61,111 bases of DNA from Deltaproteobacteria bacterium (GTDB lineage: Bacteria > Desulfobacterota > Syntrophobacteria > BM002): contig JAJDNL010000019.1 of NCBI GenBank assembly GCA_022340745.1, positions 1 through 61,111 on the forward strand, read 5' to 3'. The notes under the pieces are model-generated. The model saw only the letters and a list, made by a program, of their open reading frames with translations. It ran no database searches and was not told the DNA's origin. Position numbers and translations under genes: made by a program. This document shows, piece after piece, positions 52,309-60,760 of the stretch (position 1 is the stretch's first letter; the number at the start of each line of letters is the position of its first letter).

Positions 52309-52599
52309 CTACTTTGTGAGTAGCTGCCGCACCTCTTCTGCTGATATTCCCTCGATAGCAATGCTCTTGGCCCGGGATGTAGCGCCTGAGGCAATACTCA
52401 TGTGACTCCTGGGAACCCTGAGTTTCTTGGCCAGAAATTTGAGCAAGTGTTTGTTGGCCGCCCCTGCAACCGGAGCTGCGGTTATGCGTATCTTGACCGC
52501 ATCTCCATGGGGCCCCGCCACCTCGTCCCGAGAGGCCCGGGGTTGCACCTGCACCCTGAGAATTACCCCATTTTTACTGTCGCTCACAAAAGAAGACAC
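52309..52599 (-). CDS. YggU/DUF167 family protein
   Basis: A 96-residue protein: GVILRVQVQPRASRDEVAG, VKIRITAAPVAGAANKHLLK and SGATSRAKSIAIEGIS are the conserved blocks of DUF167 (UPF0235). Function is unknown. Members are often encoded near proC, yggT and divIVA, as here, although panC and two repeats intervene. Confidence 0.9.
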   Translation of the reverse strand: MSSFVSDSKNGVILRVQVQPRASRDEVAGPHGDAVKIRITAAPVAGAANKHLLKFLAKKLRVPRSHMSIASGATSRAKSIAIEGISAEEVRQLLTK

Positions 52600-52906
52600 A
52601 GTTGATCCCTAATAGGTTTCTCATGGGGTGGAGACGCAAGGCAAAGGTGGTGACAACGAAACCCAAAAAGTCATTACACTGCGCGCATAGGCGCTTCGTT
52701 GTCACTAGGGCTGCGCCCGTCATGAGGCCTTACGGCCGTCATTAAGTTGTTTCAACGCCATAATGACGGTTAACTATGAATCACAGCCTAGCATATTGAC
52801 CTAATGACAATAAATGACGCCGAAGGCATAATGACAGCCACGTCAGTGGCCGAATGACCCAAACTGGTTTGAGCCTGAGTAGTGCCTCGCCTCTAGTATA
52901 AAGCCG
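52600..52906. repeat. gap with a row of REP-like hairpins flanked by AATGAC
   Basis: Between about 52715 and 52858 several small hairpins each stand between GTCATT/AATGAC words: GGCC-TTAC-GGCC, GCC-GAA-GGC and GCCAC-GTCA-GTGGC. Spacing is 20-60 bases. GGCGCTTCGTTGTCAC at 52690 partly inverts GTGACAACGAAACCC at 52652. No gene seen. Confidence 0.6.
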
Positions 52907-53764
52907 CTAATGTTTTTCGTCGATCCACAGCCTCATATTATCTATCAATCTGGCCTGGCCCACGAAGACAGCCATGGCCATCACCGCCTTGGGCGTCACC
53001 TCGTCAATATCCGTAACTGTCTCTTCGTCCACCACCTGAATGTACTGAATGCGAGTGTGCGGCTCGGCCTCAATCACCTCTTTGGCTCTGGCCAGCAAGA
53101 CACTCACCCGTCGTTCACCTTCGGCGACCATGGTGCGAGCAGCCAGAAGAGAGCGTGAGAGGGAAAGAGCTGAGCTGCGCTCTTCTTCTGAGAGGTATTT
53201 GTTACGGCTGCTCATGGCCAGGCCGTCCGGTTCACGCACGGTGGGGTGGGCGACGATCTCCACCCCGAGATTCAAATCTTTGCTCAGTCTCTTGATCACC
53301 ACCAGTTGTTGAAAATCCTTCTCTCCGAAGACGGCCAAATGGGGACGAATCGCGCAAAACAGCTTAGTGACAACCAGTGCCACGCCTGAAAAATGGCCTG
53401 TCCGATACAAGCCGCAGAGATTCTGGGTAAGATGGTCTACCTCAACCCTGGTCTTGAATCCCGACGGATACATCTCTTCAACTTCCGGAGCAAAGATCGC
53501 CTGTACCCCAAGCTCACGGCAGAGCTCAAGATCTCGTTCCCAATCGCGGGGATACTGGTCAAGATCTTCGCCCGGGCTGAACTGGGTCGGGTTAACAAAT
53601 ATGCTCACCACCACCTCATCGGCCCGCCGCAAGGCCTCCTCCACAAGGGCCAGATGTCCCCGGTGCAAGTAACCCATGGTGGGCACAAAGCCCACGATCC
53701 GGCCTTTACGGTAGCGTTCCTCTCGCCATTTGCTCATCTCATTGTTTGTACGGAGTACTTCCAT
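52907..53764 (-). CDS. panC: pantoate-beta-alanine ligase
   Basis: A 285-residue pantothenate synthetase. The nucleotide-binding GFVPTMGYLHRGHLALVEEA (HIGH-like) stands at residues 27-46, followed by SIFVNPTQFSPGEDLDQYPR, LVVTKLFCAIRPHLAVFGEK and a KDLNLG segment (KMSKS-equivalent region later, AMSSRNKYLS). It joins pantoate and beta-alanine with ATP in coenzyme A synthesis. ATG 53764 is preferred to a TTG three codons earlier because AAGGAG stands nine bases before it. The other pan genes are not in the window. Confidence 0.95.
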   Translation of the reverse strand: MEVLRTNNEMSKWREERYRKGRIVGFVPTMGYLHRGHLALVEEALRRADEVVVSIFVNPTQFSPGEDLDQYPRDWERDLELCRELGVQAIFAPEVEEMYPSGFKTRVEVDHLTQNLCGLYRTGHFSGVALVVTKLFCAIRPHLAVFGEKDFQQLVVIKRLSKDLNLGVEIVAHPTVREPDGLAMSSRNKYLSEEERSSALSLSRSLLAARTMVAEGERRVSVLLARAKEVIEAEPHTRIQYIQVVDEETVTDIDEVTPKAVMAMAVFVGQARLIDNMRLWIDEKH

Positions 53765-53906
53765 ACGAGACAACTCCTTGGTGGTTAAAAATTTGGGCCC
53801 GAGGGCTTTGAAGGGTTTCAGGTGTCAGGTGTCAGAGAAAAACCTAAAAATTAGGGTAAAGACTGATTTGAATGTACAAAGGAAAGAAAAACAAACAGCT
53901 TTGCAA

Positions 53907-54232
53907 GCCCGGATGTTTCATGAAAATGCTGCAGCGAGCGCAGTCCCCTGGGCCCGCTTCTCGAGCGGGACGGGGTTAGCGAGCGAACTACAATAAAATG
54001 GAATACCTTCCTTACATTACGAATCCCGCTTCAGCGGGACTGCAGTTTACTGCAGGGAGCTTCAATTGTCGTCGCGAGACCGTGGAGAAGGATGTACCAC
54101 CGGGCAACCGCAGGGGGTTGGATCTGAGGCGTACTTGAAAAGTACGTCGCAAGGTCAGGCACCCGAGGACGCCCGGAAGGACATTGATATCCTCGGTCGT
54201 AGTCACGCCGTGGCGTGATGAAATATTCGGGC
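53907..54232 (+). repeat. family B MITE-like repeat, copy 3, with a family A element inside
   Basis: The left arm GCCCGGATGTTTCATGAA (53907-53924) and the right arm TGATGAAATATTCGGGC (54216-54232) form the terminal inverted repeat. The core (GACCG/CGGTC outer stem, GTACTT-GAA-AAGTAC hairpin at 54131-54145) matches the other copies. A family A repeat lies between the left arm and the core. A TA flanks the right end (54233-54234) and is part of the divIVA stop codon. The 467-base gap holds nothing else. Confidence 0.8.
53921..54067 (-). repeat. family A palindromic repeat, copy 5 (nested in family B)
   Basis: It opens TGAAAATGCTGCAGCGAGCG and closes GAGCTTCAATT. One tip is GGGCCCGCTTCTCGAGCGGG, another GACTGCAGTTTACTGCAG. 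If it is removed, the flanking bases join to CATGAATTGTCGTCGCG, which matches the uninterrupted family B copy 2 (CATGAATTGCTGTCGCG). So A entered an existing B. Confidence 0.82.
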
Positions 54233-54732
54233 TAGGGTTTGGTGAAGAATTTCAGCTTGCTTTCCAGGTCCTCCGCCTCTGCCTCTTCTTCTTTCTGCAT
54301 ATCCAGCATCTTCTGATAGGTTTCTATGGTGGCGCGAATTTTCAGCTCGAACTGAGTCCGCTGCCTCTTGAGCTCGGCTATGTCTTCATGAATTTGGGCT
54401 AAGCGGTTATGCGCATTGTTCAGGATGCGTTCTGCTTTGACCTCAGCCTCTGAGACCAAAAGTTTTGACTCCTTTTGGGCGTTGACCTTCATCTGTTCCA
54501 CCGTTTTCTGCGCACTAATGAGCGTGTTTTTCAGGGTTTGTTCTCGCTCCTTGTGCTCGCCGAGTTGGCGTTCCCTGTTATCCAGTTCCCGCTTGAGTTC
54601 GTCAATCTGTTTGAGATATACGCTCATCTGATCAGCAACCTTTTGCAGAAAGGACTCCACCTCCTTGGCATCCAGACCACGGAACCGATTGGGGAACTGC
54701 TTCTGCTGAATCTCAAGAGGGCTTAGTAGCAT
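54232..54732 (-). CDS. DivIVA domain protein
   Basis: A 166-residue coiled-coil protein. The DivIVA lipid-binding N-domain is MLLSPLEIQQKQFPNRFRGL then DAKEVESFLQKVADQM; the rest is a long coiled coil. DivIVA-type proteins bind curved membrane at poles and division sites. It has no C-terminal targeting motif. Its gene follows yggT with a 52-base gap, a frequent pairing in Desulfobacterota. The TAG stop is formed with the end of a family B element. Confidence 0.9.
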   Translation of the reverse strand: MLLSPLEIQQKQFPNRFRGLDAKEVESFLQKVADQMSVYLKQIDELKRELDNRERQLGEHKEREQTLKNTLISAQKTVEQMKVNAQKESKLLVSEAEVKAERILNNAHNRLAQIHEDIAELKRQRTQFELKIRATIETYQKMLDMQKEEEAEAEDLESKLKFFTKP

Positions 54733-54784
54733 TGGGTTCTCCTGTTCTTTTGCTGTTTAAACCATCCTCCACTTATGGTTCTGG

Positions 54785-55087
54785 TTAGTGGACGAATTGC
54801 ATAGCCAGATCATGAAGTGAAGCGACCAGGAATCTCTGCAAGAATATGATAGCTAGAATTACCACTATGGGCGAAAAATCTATCCCGCCGAAAGCAAGGG
54901 GCAGCCGGCGCCTTATCGCCAATAAAACGGGATCGGTGATACTGTAAAGAACGCGGACAATAGGGTTGTACGGATCCGGGTTAACCCAGGATATAACCGC
55001 TCGGGCGATAATGATCCACATGTAGAGACTGAGCACATAGTAGATGACAGTCGCAATTGCATCCAACAGATGGCCCACAATGAACAT
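54785..55087 (-). CDS. YggT family membrane protein
   Basis: A 100-residue protein with two YggT-type hydrophobic segments: IATVIYYVLSLYMWIIIARA then VISWVNPDPYNPIVRVLYSI, TDPVLLAIRRRLP and FSPIVVILAIIFLQRFL. The family is linked to cell division and ion homeostasis by gene neighbourhood and some mutant data; the mechanism is unknown. It is first in the yggT-divIVA pair, with a good promoter 38 bases upstream. Confidence 0.92.
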   Translation of the reverse strand: MFIVGHLLDAIATVIYYVLSLYMWIIIARAVISWVNPDPYNPIVRVLYSITDPVLLAIRRRLPLAFGGIDFSPIVVILAIIFLQRFLVASLHDLAMQFVH

Positions 55088-55124
55088 TCATTATTCCTTT
55101 CTCTTTTACCCATTTTTCCACGCA

Positions 55125-55153
55125 ACATTATCTTGAATTCCTCAGAGTGTCAA
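55125..55153 (-). promoter_or_regulatory. sigma70-type promoter for yggT-divIVA
   Basis: On the minus strand TTGACA (55153-55148), a 17-base spacer and TAATGT (55130-55125). The start codon of yggT is 38 bases past the -10 box, with a plausible AAAGGAAT site. The best promoter match in the window. Confidence 0.7.
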
Positions 55154-55409
55154 GAAAAATCTTTTTATTATCAAGAGGATAAACCCTAAATGCCCCTTCT
55201 GATCCTCGGGACACATTGACATTTTCCCAACCTTTCCTGATAATGATCCACCTATGTTGATAATTGGCCGAAGCCATTTGTTGTTTGCCGTCGATCATCT
55301 ATCGGCAACCGTTCCTTGAACATGATGCAATTTTCGTACTTGAAATGAAGATTACTCTTCTTTCCTTCAATTCGCACCAACCATTTTGGTTGCGCTACAA
55401 CTGACATTA

Positions 55410-55552
55410 TTGAAGCTCCCTGCAGTCCGCCTGCGGCGGCCAGGGAATCTTCGAAATGTAAGGAAGTGATTCCATTTTATTGTAGTCCGCTCGCTAACCC
55501 CGTCCCGCTCGAGAAGCGGGACCAGGGGAATGCGCTCGCTGGAGCATTTTCA
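55410..55552 (+). repeat. family A palindromic repeat, copy 6
   Basis: It opens TTGAAGCTCCCTGCAG and closes GGAGCATTTTCA. The first tip is TCCGCCTGCGGCGG and the second CGTCCCGCTCGAGAAGCGGG, so the two tips match those of copies 2 and 5 respectively and differ from copies 3 and 4. It lies 19 bases before the proC start, in the 484-base gap between divergent yggT and proC. Confidence 0.85.
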
Positions 55553-55571
55553 CTAGGATAGGGAGACTGTT

Positions 55572-56387
55572 ATGGTTGCCTCCAAGACAATAGGATTTAT
55601 TGGCGGGGGAAATATGGGTGAAGCCCTTATCAAGGGGCTACTGCAATCAGGCCATTTTGATGCAAGCCATATTAGGGTCAGTGACATCAGCCAGGATCGG
55701 CTCCACCACCTCCGGGACACGTATCAGGTTTCTATCTCTTCTGACAACGGAGAAGTGGCTGAGGGCTCCGATGTGATCGTCCTTGCAGTGAAACCCCAAC
55801 AAGTGGGAGATGTACTTGCCGAAACGCATGCGAGCCTTGAACACCTGCCCTTGCTGATTTCCATCGCTGCTGGGGTGCCGATTGCTTCTCTTGAACAGAA
55901 ACTTGATAAGCCGGTACCTGTGGTTCGGGTTATGCCCAATACCCCAGCACTCGTTCTGGCCGGCGTTTCTGCCATTGCCGGCGGCACCCACACCAAGTCC
56001 GAACATTTGGCAGTGGCCAGAGCACTGTTCGAGGCAGTTGGTGTGGTCGTGGAGGTTGATGAGACTCAAATGGATGCAGTCACCGGACTGAGCGGCAGCG
56101 GTCCTGCCTATGTTTTCCTATTCATGGAGGCTCTCATAGACGCTGGGGTCTTGATGGGATTAACCCGGCCGGTGGCACGGGCTCTAGCGGTGCACACCAC
56201 CTTGGGCTCGGCCAAACTTCTGGTTGAGAGTGGAGAACATCCCGGTGTCCTTAAAGACCAAATCACCTCTCCGGGCGGTACAACCATTCACGGTTTGACC
56301 ATCCTGGAAAGTGGGGGATTGCGCGGCATGCTCATGGACGCTGTGGAGGCTGCTACCAGGAGATCAGAGGAACTAGGGAGGAAGTAA
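55572..56387 (+). CDS. proC: pyrroline-5-carboxylate reductase
   Basis: A 271-residue enzyme. The NAD(P)-binding GFIGGGNMGEALIKGLL stands at residues 8-24, then VIVLAVKPQQVGDVL, VRVMPNTPALV and the C-terminal GSGPAYVFLFMEALIDAGV and SPGGTTIHGL (the dimer and substrate site). It makes proline from pyrroline-5-carboxylate in the last step. AGGGAG precedes ATG. The neighbouring yggT is often proC's operon partner but is divergent here. Confidence 0.96.
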   Translation: MVASKTIGFIGGGNMGEALIKGLLQSGHFDASHIRVSDISQDRLHHLRDTYQVSISSDNGEVAEGSDVIVLAVKPQQVGDVLAETHASLEHLPLLISIAAGVPIASLEQKLDKPVPVVRVMPNTPALVLAGVSAIAGGTHTKSEHLAVARALFEAVGVVVEVDETQMDAVTGLSGSGPAYVFLFMEALIDAGVLMGLTRPVARALAVHTTLGSAKLLVESGEHPGVLKDQITSPGGTTIHGLTILESGGLRGMLMDAVEAATRRSEELGRK

Positions 56388-56624
56388 GAACAGGCTCCTT
56401 TCTTCGATTGGAGTCTGTCAAATCCGAAATTCGAAGCACGAAGCACGAAACAAATTCAAAACTCGAATTTTCCAATTTCTCAAACAATACCATACTATTA
56501 AGGCATTTAATGTTTTGGTCATTTGGATTTTGGTAAATCGGATTTGTTTCGGATTTCGGATTTTATTTTTATGCTTCTTCTTTGTGCGACGGACCACGGA
56601 CAACTGACTACGGACGCCGGCCGG
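56388..56624. repeat. gap between convergent proC and nadC with word-like repeats
   Basis: 56420-56455 (AATCCGAAATTCGAAGCACG) is inverted by 56535-56570 (AATCGGATTTGTTTCGG). Then GGACCACGGACAACTGAC words (56590-56615), also present at 60165-60200, and a short CGCCGGCCGGC palindrome (56615-56632) that reaches into nadC's 3' end. Confidence 0.5.
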
Positions 56625-57461
56625 CTAGGCCGGCGTAATTTCCATACTCATATCAACGGCCCGGGCTGAATGAGTCAGGGCACCAACTGAGATCAGATCG
56701 ACTCCCGTAGCAGCCACTTCCCGGACATTGTCCAGGGTAATTCCTCCCGAAGCCTCAAGAGGGACTTTTCCCCCAGTTCGCCGCACAGCCTCTGCCATGG
56801 TTTTCAGATCCATGTTGTCCAACATTATAGCGTCAGCCCCGGCAGCTATGGCTTCAGCTAATTGATCCAGCGTCTCCACTTCCACTTCTACCCTTAAGGA
56901 ATGACGATTGCTCGCCCTTGCCGCCCCCACTGCCTGTTGAATAGACCCTGCCGCCGCTATGTGATTGTCCTTGATTAGAATCCCATCGTAAAGCCCAAAG
57001 CGGTGGTTGTAGCCGCCTCCGGCTCGAACTGCAGCTTTCTCCAACAAACGGTATGCGGGGGTTGTTTTGCGGGTATCTAGAATGTGGGCGGCAGTCCCGG
57101 CTACTTTGTCCACGAAGGCTCGAGTGAGTGTTGCGATACCGGAAAGTTGCTGTAGAAAGTTTAGGGCAGTGCGTTCGCCCATGAGCATGGCAGCCAGATC
57201 CCCTTCTATCTCTAATAGCTTATCTCCTTCCTTTGCTCGGCTGCCGTCCTTCTGAGAAAGAGTGATCGCAAGCCCGTTATCAACCTTCAGAAAGACTTGT
57301 CTGGCGATATCTGTTCCGGCAAGAACCAGTGGTTCTTTGGCAATAATACACCCCTTACCCAAAGCGCCTGGGGCCACTGTGCAGGCAGTGGTGATATCAC
57401 CGTTTCCTATGTCCTCGGCCAGTGCTCTGTTGATCAAATTTTCCACTTCATCGGATAACAA
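56625..57461 (-). CDS. nadC: nicotinate-nucleotide diphosphorylase (carboxylating)
   Basis: A 278-residue quinolinate phosphoribosyltransferase: EDIGNGDITTACTV, RTALNFLQQLSGIATLTR, LDTRKTTPAYRLLEKAAV and GGGYNHRFGLYDGILIKDNH carry the PRPP and quinolinate residues, followed by VEVEVETLDQLAEAIAAGAD. It makes nicotinate mononucleotide for NAD. The TTG start lies three bases after the valS stop with GAGG ten bases upstream, so the two are co-transcribed. Confidence 0.95.
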   Translation of the reverse strand: MLSDEVENLINRALAEDIGNGDITTACTVAPGALGKGCIIAKEPLVLAGTDIARQVFLKVDNGLAITLSQKDGSRAKEGDKLLEIEGDLAAMLMGERTALNFLQQLSGIATLTRAFVDKVAGTAAHILDTRKTTPAYRLLEKAAVRAGGGYNHRFGLYDGILIKDNHIAAAGSIQQAVGAARASNRHSLRVEVEVETLDQLAEAIAAGADAIMLDNMDLKTMAEAVRRTGGKVPLEASGGITLDNVREVAATGVDLISVGALTHSARAVDMSMEITPA

Positions 57462-57464
57462 GCC

Positions 57465-60119
57465 CTATACCTCGCCACTGAGCTTTGTCAGTTTTTCAAG
57501 TTGCGCCTGGAGCTTCTCCAGTTTGCCGCGCAATCTCTCCAGTTTTTCCTTTTCTTTGGCGACAATGTCTGCAGGGGCCTGCGTGAGAAATGCATCGTTG
57601 GTCAGTTTCTTCCGGGTCCTGGCCAGTTCAGGCTCCAGCTTGCCGATTTCCTTCTGCAAGCGCCGATTTTCTTCCTTGAAGTCAAGGACACCCTCGAGTG
57701 GCACGAACAACTCAAGCTCTCGCACCACAGCCGAAGCCGCCACCCGAGGTCGCTCCCCGTCCTGAACCACCTCCAGCGATGACAGCCTGGCCAGATCTTC
57801 TATGTAATGGCTATAAGTCTTGACAATACTGGTGAGGCTATTTGGGCCAAAAACCACGGTGTCCACCTGGGCAGCCGGAGCAACATTCATCTCTCCCCTA
57901 ATGTTTCTGATGGCCGTGGTCACATCCATCATAACTGCCATCTGCTCTTCCCCCGGACGGTCCACCAAAGATTCATCTCGTCTGGGAAACTCTGCCACCA
58001 TAATGCTGCCTTCATGATCTGGTAGATGCTGCCATAATTCCTCGGTAACATAAGGCATAAAGGGATGGAGCAGCCGAAGAACGGAAGAAAGCCCATGAAG
58101 GAGAAACTGTTGGGTTTCTTTGCGATCCGTCTCGTCGTCACCGTAAAGGACTGGTTTGATCATTTCAAGGTACCAGTCGCAGAACTCGTGCCAAGTGAAC
58201 TGATAGAGCACACTGGCAGCCTCATTGAAATGATAAGAATTCAGCGCCTCGTCTACCTGGCGGACAATTTCCTGCAAACGACTCAGCATCCAGCGATCTG
58301 CCAACCTTTTGGGCTCGGGTAACACCCCGGCGGCTTCCACCCCCTCGAGATTCATGAGAGTAAAACGGCTGGCATTCCAGATCTTATTGACAAAATGCCT
58401 GTAACCTTCGATTCGCTCTTCAGAAAGACGAACGTCTCTTCCCTGTGCTGCGAATGCTGCCAAAGTAAACCGAAAAGCATCTGTACCATAACGGTCCATG
58501 ATCACCAGAGGGTCGATAACATTTCCCTTAGACTTGCTCATCTTCTGGCCCTCGGCATCTCTGACAAGAGCGTGAATGTAGACGTCATGGAATGGCACGT
58601 CTTTCATGAAATGCAAGCCCATCATCATCATTCGTGCCACCCAGAAAAAAAGAATATCGAAACCGGTAACCAGAACAGAAGTGGGGTAAAAGATCTCAAG
58701 TTCTGGTGTCTTCTCAGGCCATCCCATGGTGGAGAATGGCCAGAGGGCGGAACTGAACCAGGTATCCAATACGTCGCTCTCTTGGTTCAGGTTGTTGCTG
58801 CTACAGCGATTGCACTGTTTCGGCTCCTCCATGGCAACGATGACTTCATCGCAATCTTGACAGTACCATGCGGGAATACGGTGTCCCCACCAGATCTGTC
58901 GTGAAATGCACCAATCTTCTATGTTTTCTAGCCAGTCGAAGTAGTTCTTCTCCCACATCTCTGGGATTATACGGGTTCTTCCTTCCCGCACCGCTGCCAT
59001 GGAAACTTCGGCCATCTGTTTCACCGCCACAAACCATTGCTTGGAGAGTGTGGGCTCGATGATGGTCTTACAGCGGTAGCAGTGTCCCACTCTATGCTGG
59101 TAGTCCTCAACTTTTACGAGCAAGCCCTGCCCTTGGAGGTCTTCAACTATCTGCTGACGACAACTATCACGGTCCATGCCAGAGTATGGACCAGCCTCTT
59201 CGTTCATCACGCCTTCATCGTCCATCACCCTGATCACTGGCAACCCGTGCCTTTGGCCAATTTCAAAGTCGTGTGGATCGTGGGCTGGGGTTACTTTCAG
59301 CGTGCCAGTGCCGAACTCCCGGTCCACGTATTCATCTGCAATCACCGGCAACTCGCGGTTTAGCAGAGGGAGTAAGACTTTTTTCCCAATGAAATCACGG
59401 TAACGCTCATCTTCAGGGTGTACCGCCACACCGGTGTCTCCAAGCATAGTTTCCGGTCGGGTAGTGGCCACGACCAGACCGTCAGTTCCATCAGGGGCAG
59501 GATAGTGCAGGTGGTAAAGCCGCCCCTCCCTCTCTTCCGCCTCCACCTCCAGATTAGCCAGTGCTGTGACGCATCGCGGGCACCAATTGATAATACGCTG
59601 GCCTCGGTAGATCATGCCCTCATGATAGAGGGAAACGAAAACGCGCCTCACGGCTTCAGAAAGACCTTCGTCCATGGTGAAGCGCTCTCGACTCCAATCG
59701 CAACTTGCACCTAACCTCTTGAGTTGATTGATTATTTTTCCACCGTAAAGTTCGCGCCACTCCCAAACCCTCTTGATGAACTTTTCCCTTCCTAGCTGGT
59801 GCCTGTCCAAGCCTTCTTCTGCAAGCTGACGTTCGACCACATTCTGGGTGGCGATGCCAGCGTGGTCGGTGCCAGGCATCCAGAGCACATTTTCTCCATA
59901 CATGCGCTTGTATCGGCAGAGGATGTCCTGCAGGGTATTGTTGAGGGCATGCCCCATGTGCAGATCACCGGTAACATTCGGTGGAGGGATCACGATGGAA
60001 TAGGCTGGATTGCTGCTGTTTTCGTCAGCTCGAAATAAATTCTGCTTTTCCCAAAATTGATACCACTTTTCCTCTGCAGCTTCTGGTTCGTAGGCTTTGG
60101 GAAGCACTGAGTTCTTCAT
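57465..60119 (-). CDS. valS: valine-tRNA ligase
   Basis: An 884-residue class I synthetase. PPNVTGDLHMGHALN contains the HIGH motif, followed by the editing domain (TTRPETMLGDT), KMSKSKGNVIDP (KMSKS) and the C-terminal coiled coil (LEGVLDFKEENRRLQKEIGK). It charges tRNA-Val and edits Thr. ATG 60119 follows GGAAGAAGG and gives the usual NSVLPKAYEPEAAEEKWY start; an upstream start adds 16 residues of repeat-derived sequence. Confidence 0.97.
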   Translation of the reverse strand: MKNSVLPKAYEPEAAEEKWYQFWEKQNLFRADENSSNPAYSIVIPPPNVTGDLHMGHALNNTLQDILCRYKRMYGENVLWMPGTDHAGIATQNVVERQLAEEGLDRHQLGREKFIKRVWEWRELYGGKIINQLKRLGASCDWSRERFTMDEGLSEAVRRVFVSLYHEGMIYRGQRIINWCPRCVTALANLEVEAEEREGRLYHLHYPAPDGTDGLVVATTRPETMLGDTGVAVHPEDERYRDFIGKKVLLPLLNRELPVIADEYVDREFGTGTLKVTPAHDPHDFEIGQRHGLPVIRVMDDEGVMNEEAGPYSGMDRDSCRQQIVEDLQGQGLLVKVEDYQHRVGHCYRCKTIIEPTLSKQWFVAVKQMAEVSMAAVREGRTRIIPEMWEKNYFDWLENIEDWCISRQIWWGHRIPAWYCQDCDEVIVAMEEPKQCNRCSSNNLNQESDVLDTWFSSALWPFSTMGWPEKTPELEIFYPTSVLVTGFDILFFWVARMMMMGLHFMKDVPFHDVYIHALVRDAEGQKMSKSKGNVIDPLVIMDRYGTDAFRFTLAAFAAQGRDVRLSEERIEGYRHFVNKIWNASRFTLMNLEGVEAAGVLPEPKRLADRWMLSRLQEIVRQVDEALNSYHFNEAASVLYQFTWHEFCDWYLEMIKPVLYGDDETDRKETQQFLLHGLSSVLRLLHPFMPYVTEELWQHLPDHEGSIMVAEFPRRDESLVDRPGEEQMAVMMDVTTAIRNIRGEMNVAPAAQVDTVVFGPNSLTSIVKTYSHYIEDLARLSSLEVVQDGERPRVAASAVVRELELFVPLEGVLDFKEENRRLQKEIGKLEPELARTRKKLTNDAFLTQAPADIVAKEKEKLERLRGKLEKLQAQLEKLTKLSGEV

Positions 60120-60400
60120 TTCCTTCTTCCTTCTCCGTTGTCCGCAATCAGTCGATGAACACCGCACTATCTTTTACCACGGACAACTGACTACGGACAA
60201 CTGTCAGGAGTTTCCCTAAAATGCCATTTGCGATCTTGGCAAAGGGGAAGTCTACTCCACTCCGAGCAGTTCACGCCATTTTATGGCAGTGTTCCCTTGC
60301 ACATAGCACCACATCTTCATGCATGGACTAGCGAGGCTGAGATAGCACAATACAGGTTGCTCAGATGCTCGTTGTTTCGCAGCCTACCCCTTTGCCTTTG

Positions 60401-60576
60401 CTGGTGTCTCTTCTGAGTGACTGCGGAAGGTCTGTGCCACTTCCCCGGCTGCGTCTGGGGGAGCCCCTGGCCCCGTTCTGCAGGAACGGGGAACAGGGAG
60501 GGGGTGCCTTCCCCCGGGCACGGCCTGGTGTGAAGTGACCAGACCGTGAGCCTTGGAACGACAGAAGAGACACCAG
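60401..60576. repeat. element D, inverted-repeat element
   Basis: A perfect 15-base terminal inverted repeat: CTGGTGTCTCTTCTG at 60401-60415 and CAGAAGAGACACCAG at 60562-60576. The 146-base interior is GC-rich and holds a perfect hairpin CCCCGTTC-TGCA-GGAACGGGG and a GGGGGTG/CCTTCCCCC region. There is no TA duplication and no transposase. Only one copy is seen in this window. Confidence 0.65.
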
Positions 60577-60681
60577 ATAAGCATTATGATTCCAAAATCA
60601 GGGCAAGTTACCTCGTGATCTCAGTTGACAAACATCAGTGGTCAATTATGGGGGCAACTCCTGACAACCGACGTTTGAGGC

Positions 60682-60716
60682 AAAAGAAAAATGGGGATTA
60701 TCCAGATAACCCCCAT
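60682..60716 (-). terminator. intrinsic terminator for the right-edge gene
   Basis: On the minus strand ATGGGGGTTATC-TGG-ATAATCCCCAT forms a strong stem followed by TTTTTCTTTT. It lies 44 bases after the stop of the acidic gene and so ends that transcript before valS. Confidence 0.8.
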
Positions 60717-60760
60717 TCATAACCCGCCAATAATCGCGGGAGGTAATCATTTTGAGGTAA

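Larger units (their letters stand above)
60120..60760. other. 641-base gap: word repeats, element D and a terminator
   Basis: 60160-60210 holds two CGGACAACTGACTACGG words upstream of valS. 60228-60400 shows nothing I can name. Element D follows at 60401-60576 and a terminator for the right-edge gene at 60682-60716. Short minus-strand ORFs across element D are not counted as genes. Confidence 0.5.

Noticed and set aside
60361-60584. Two minus-strand frames of 66-70 codons in element D
   Set aside because: They overlap each other in different frames within a GC-rich inverted-repeat element; no coding signal.
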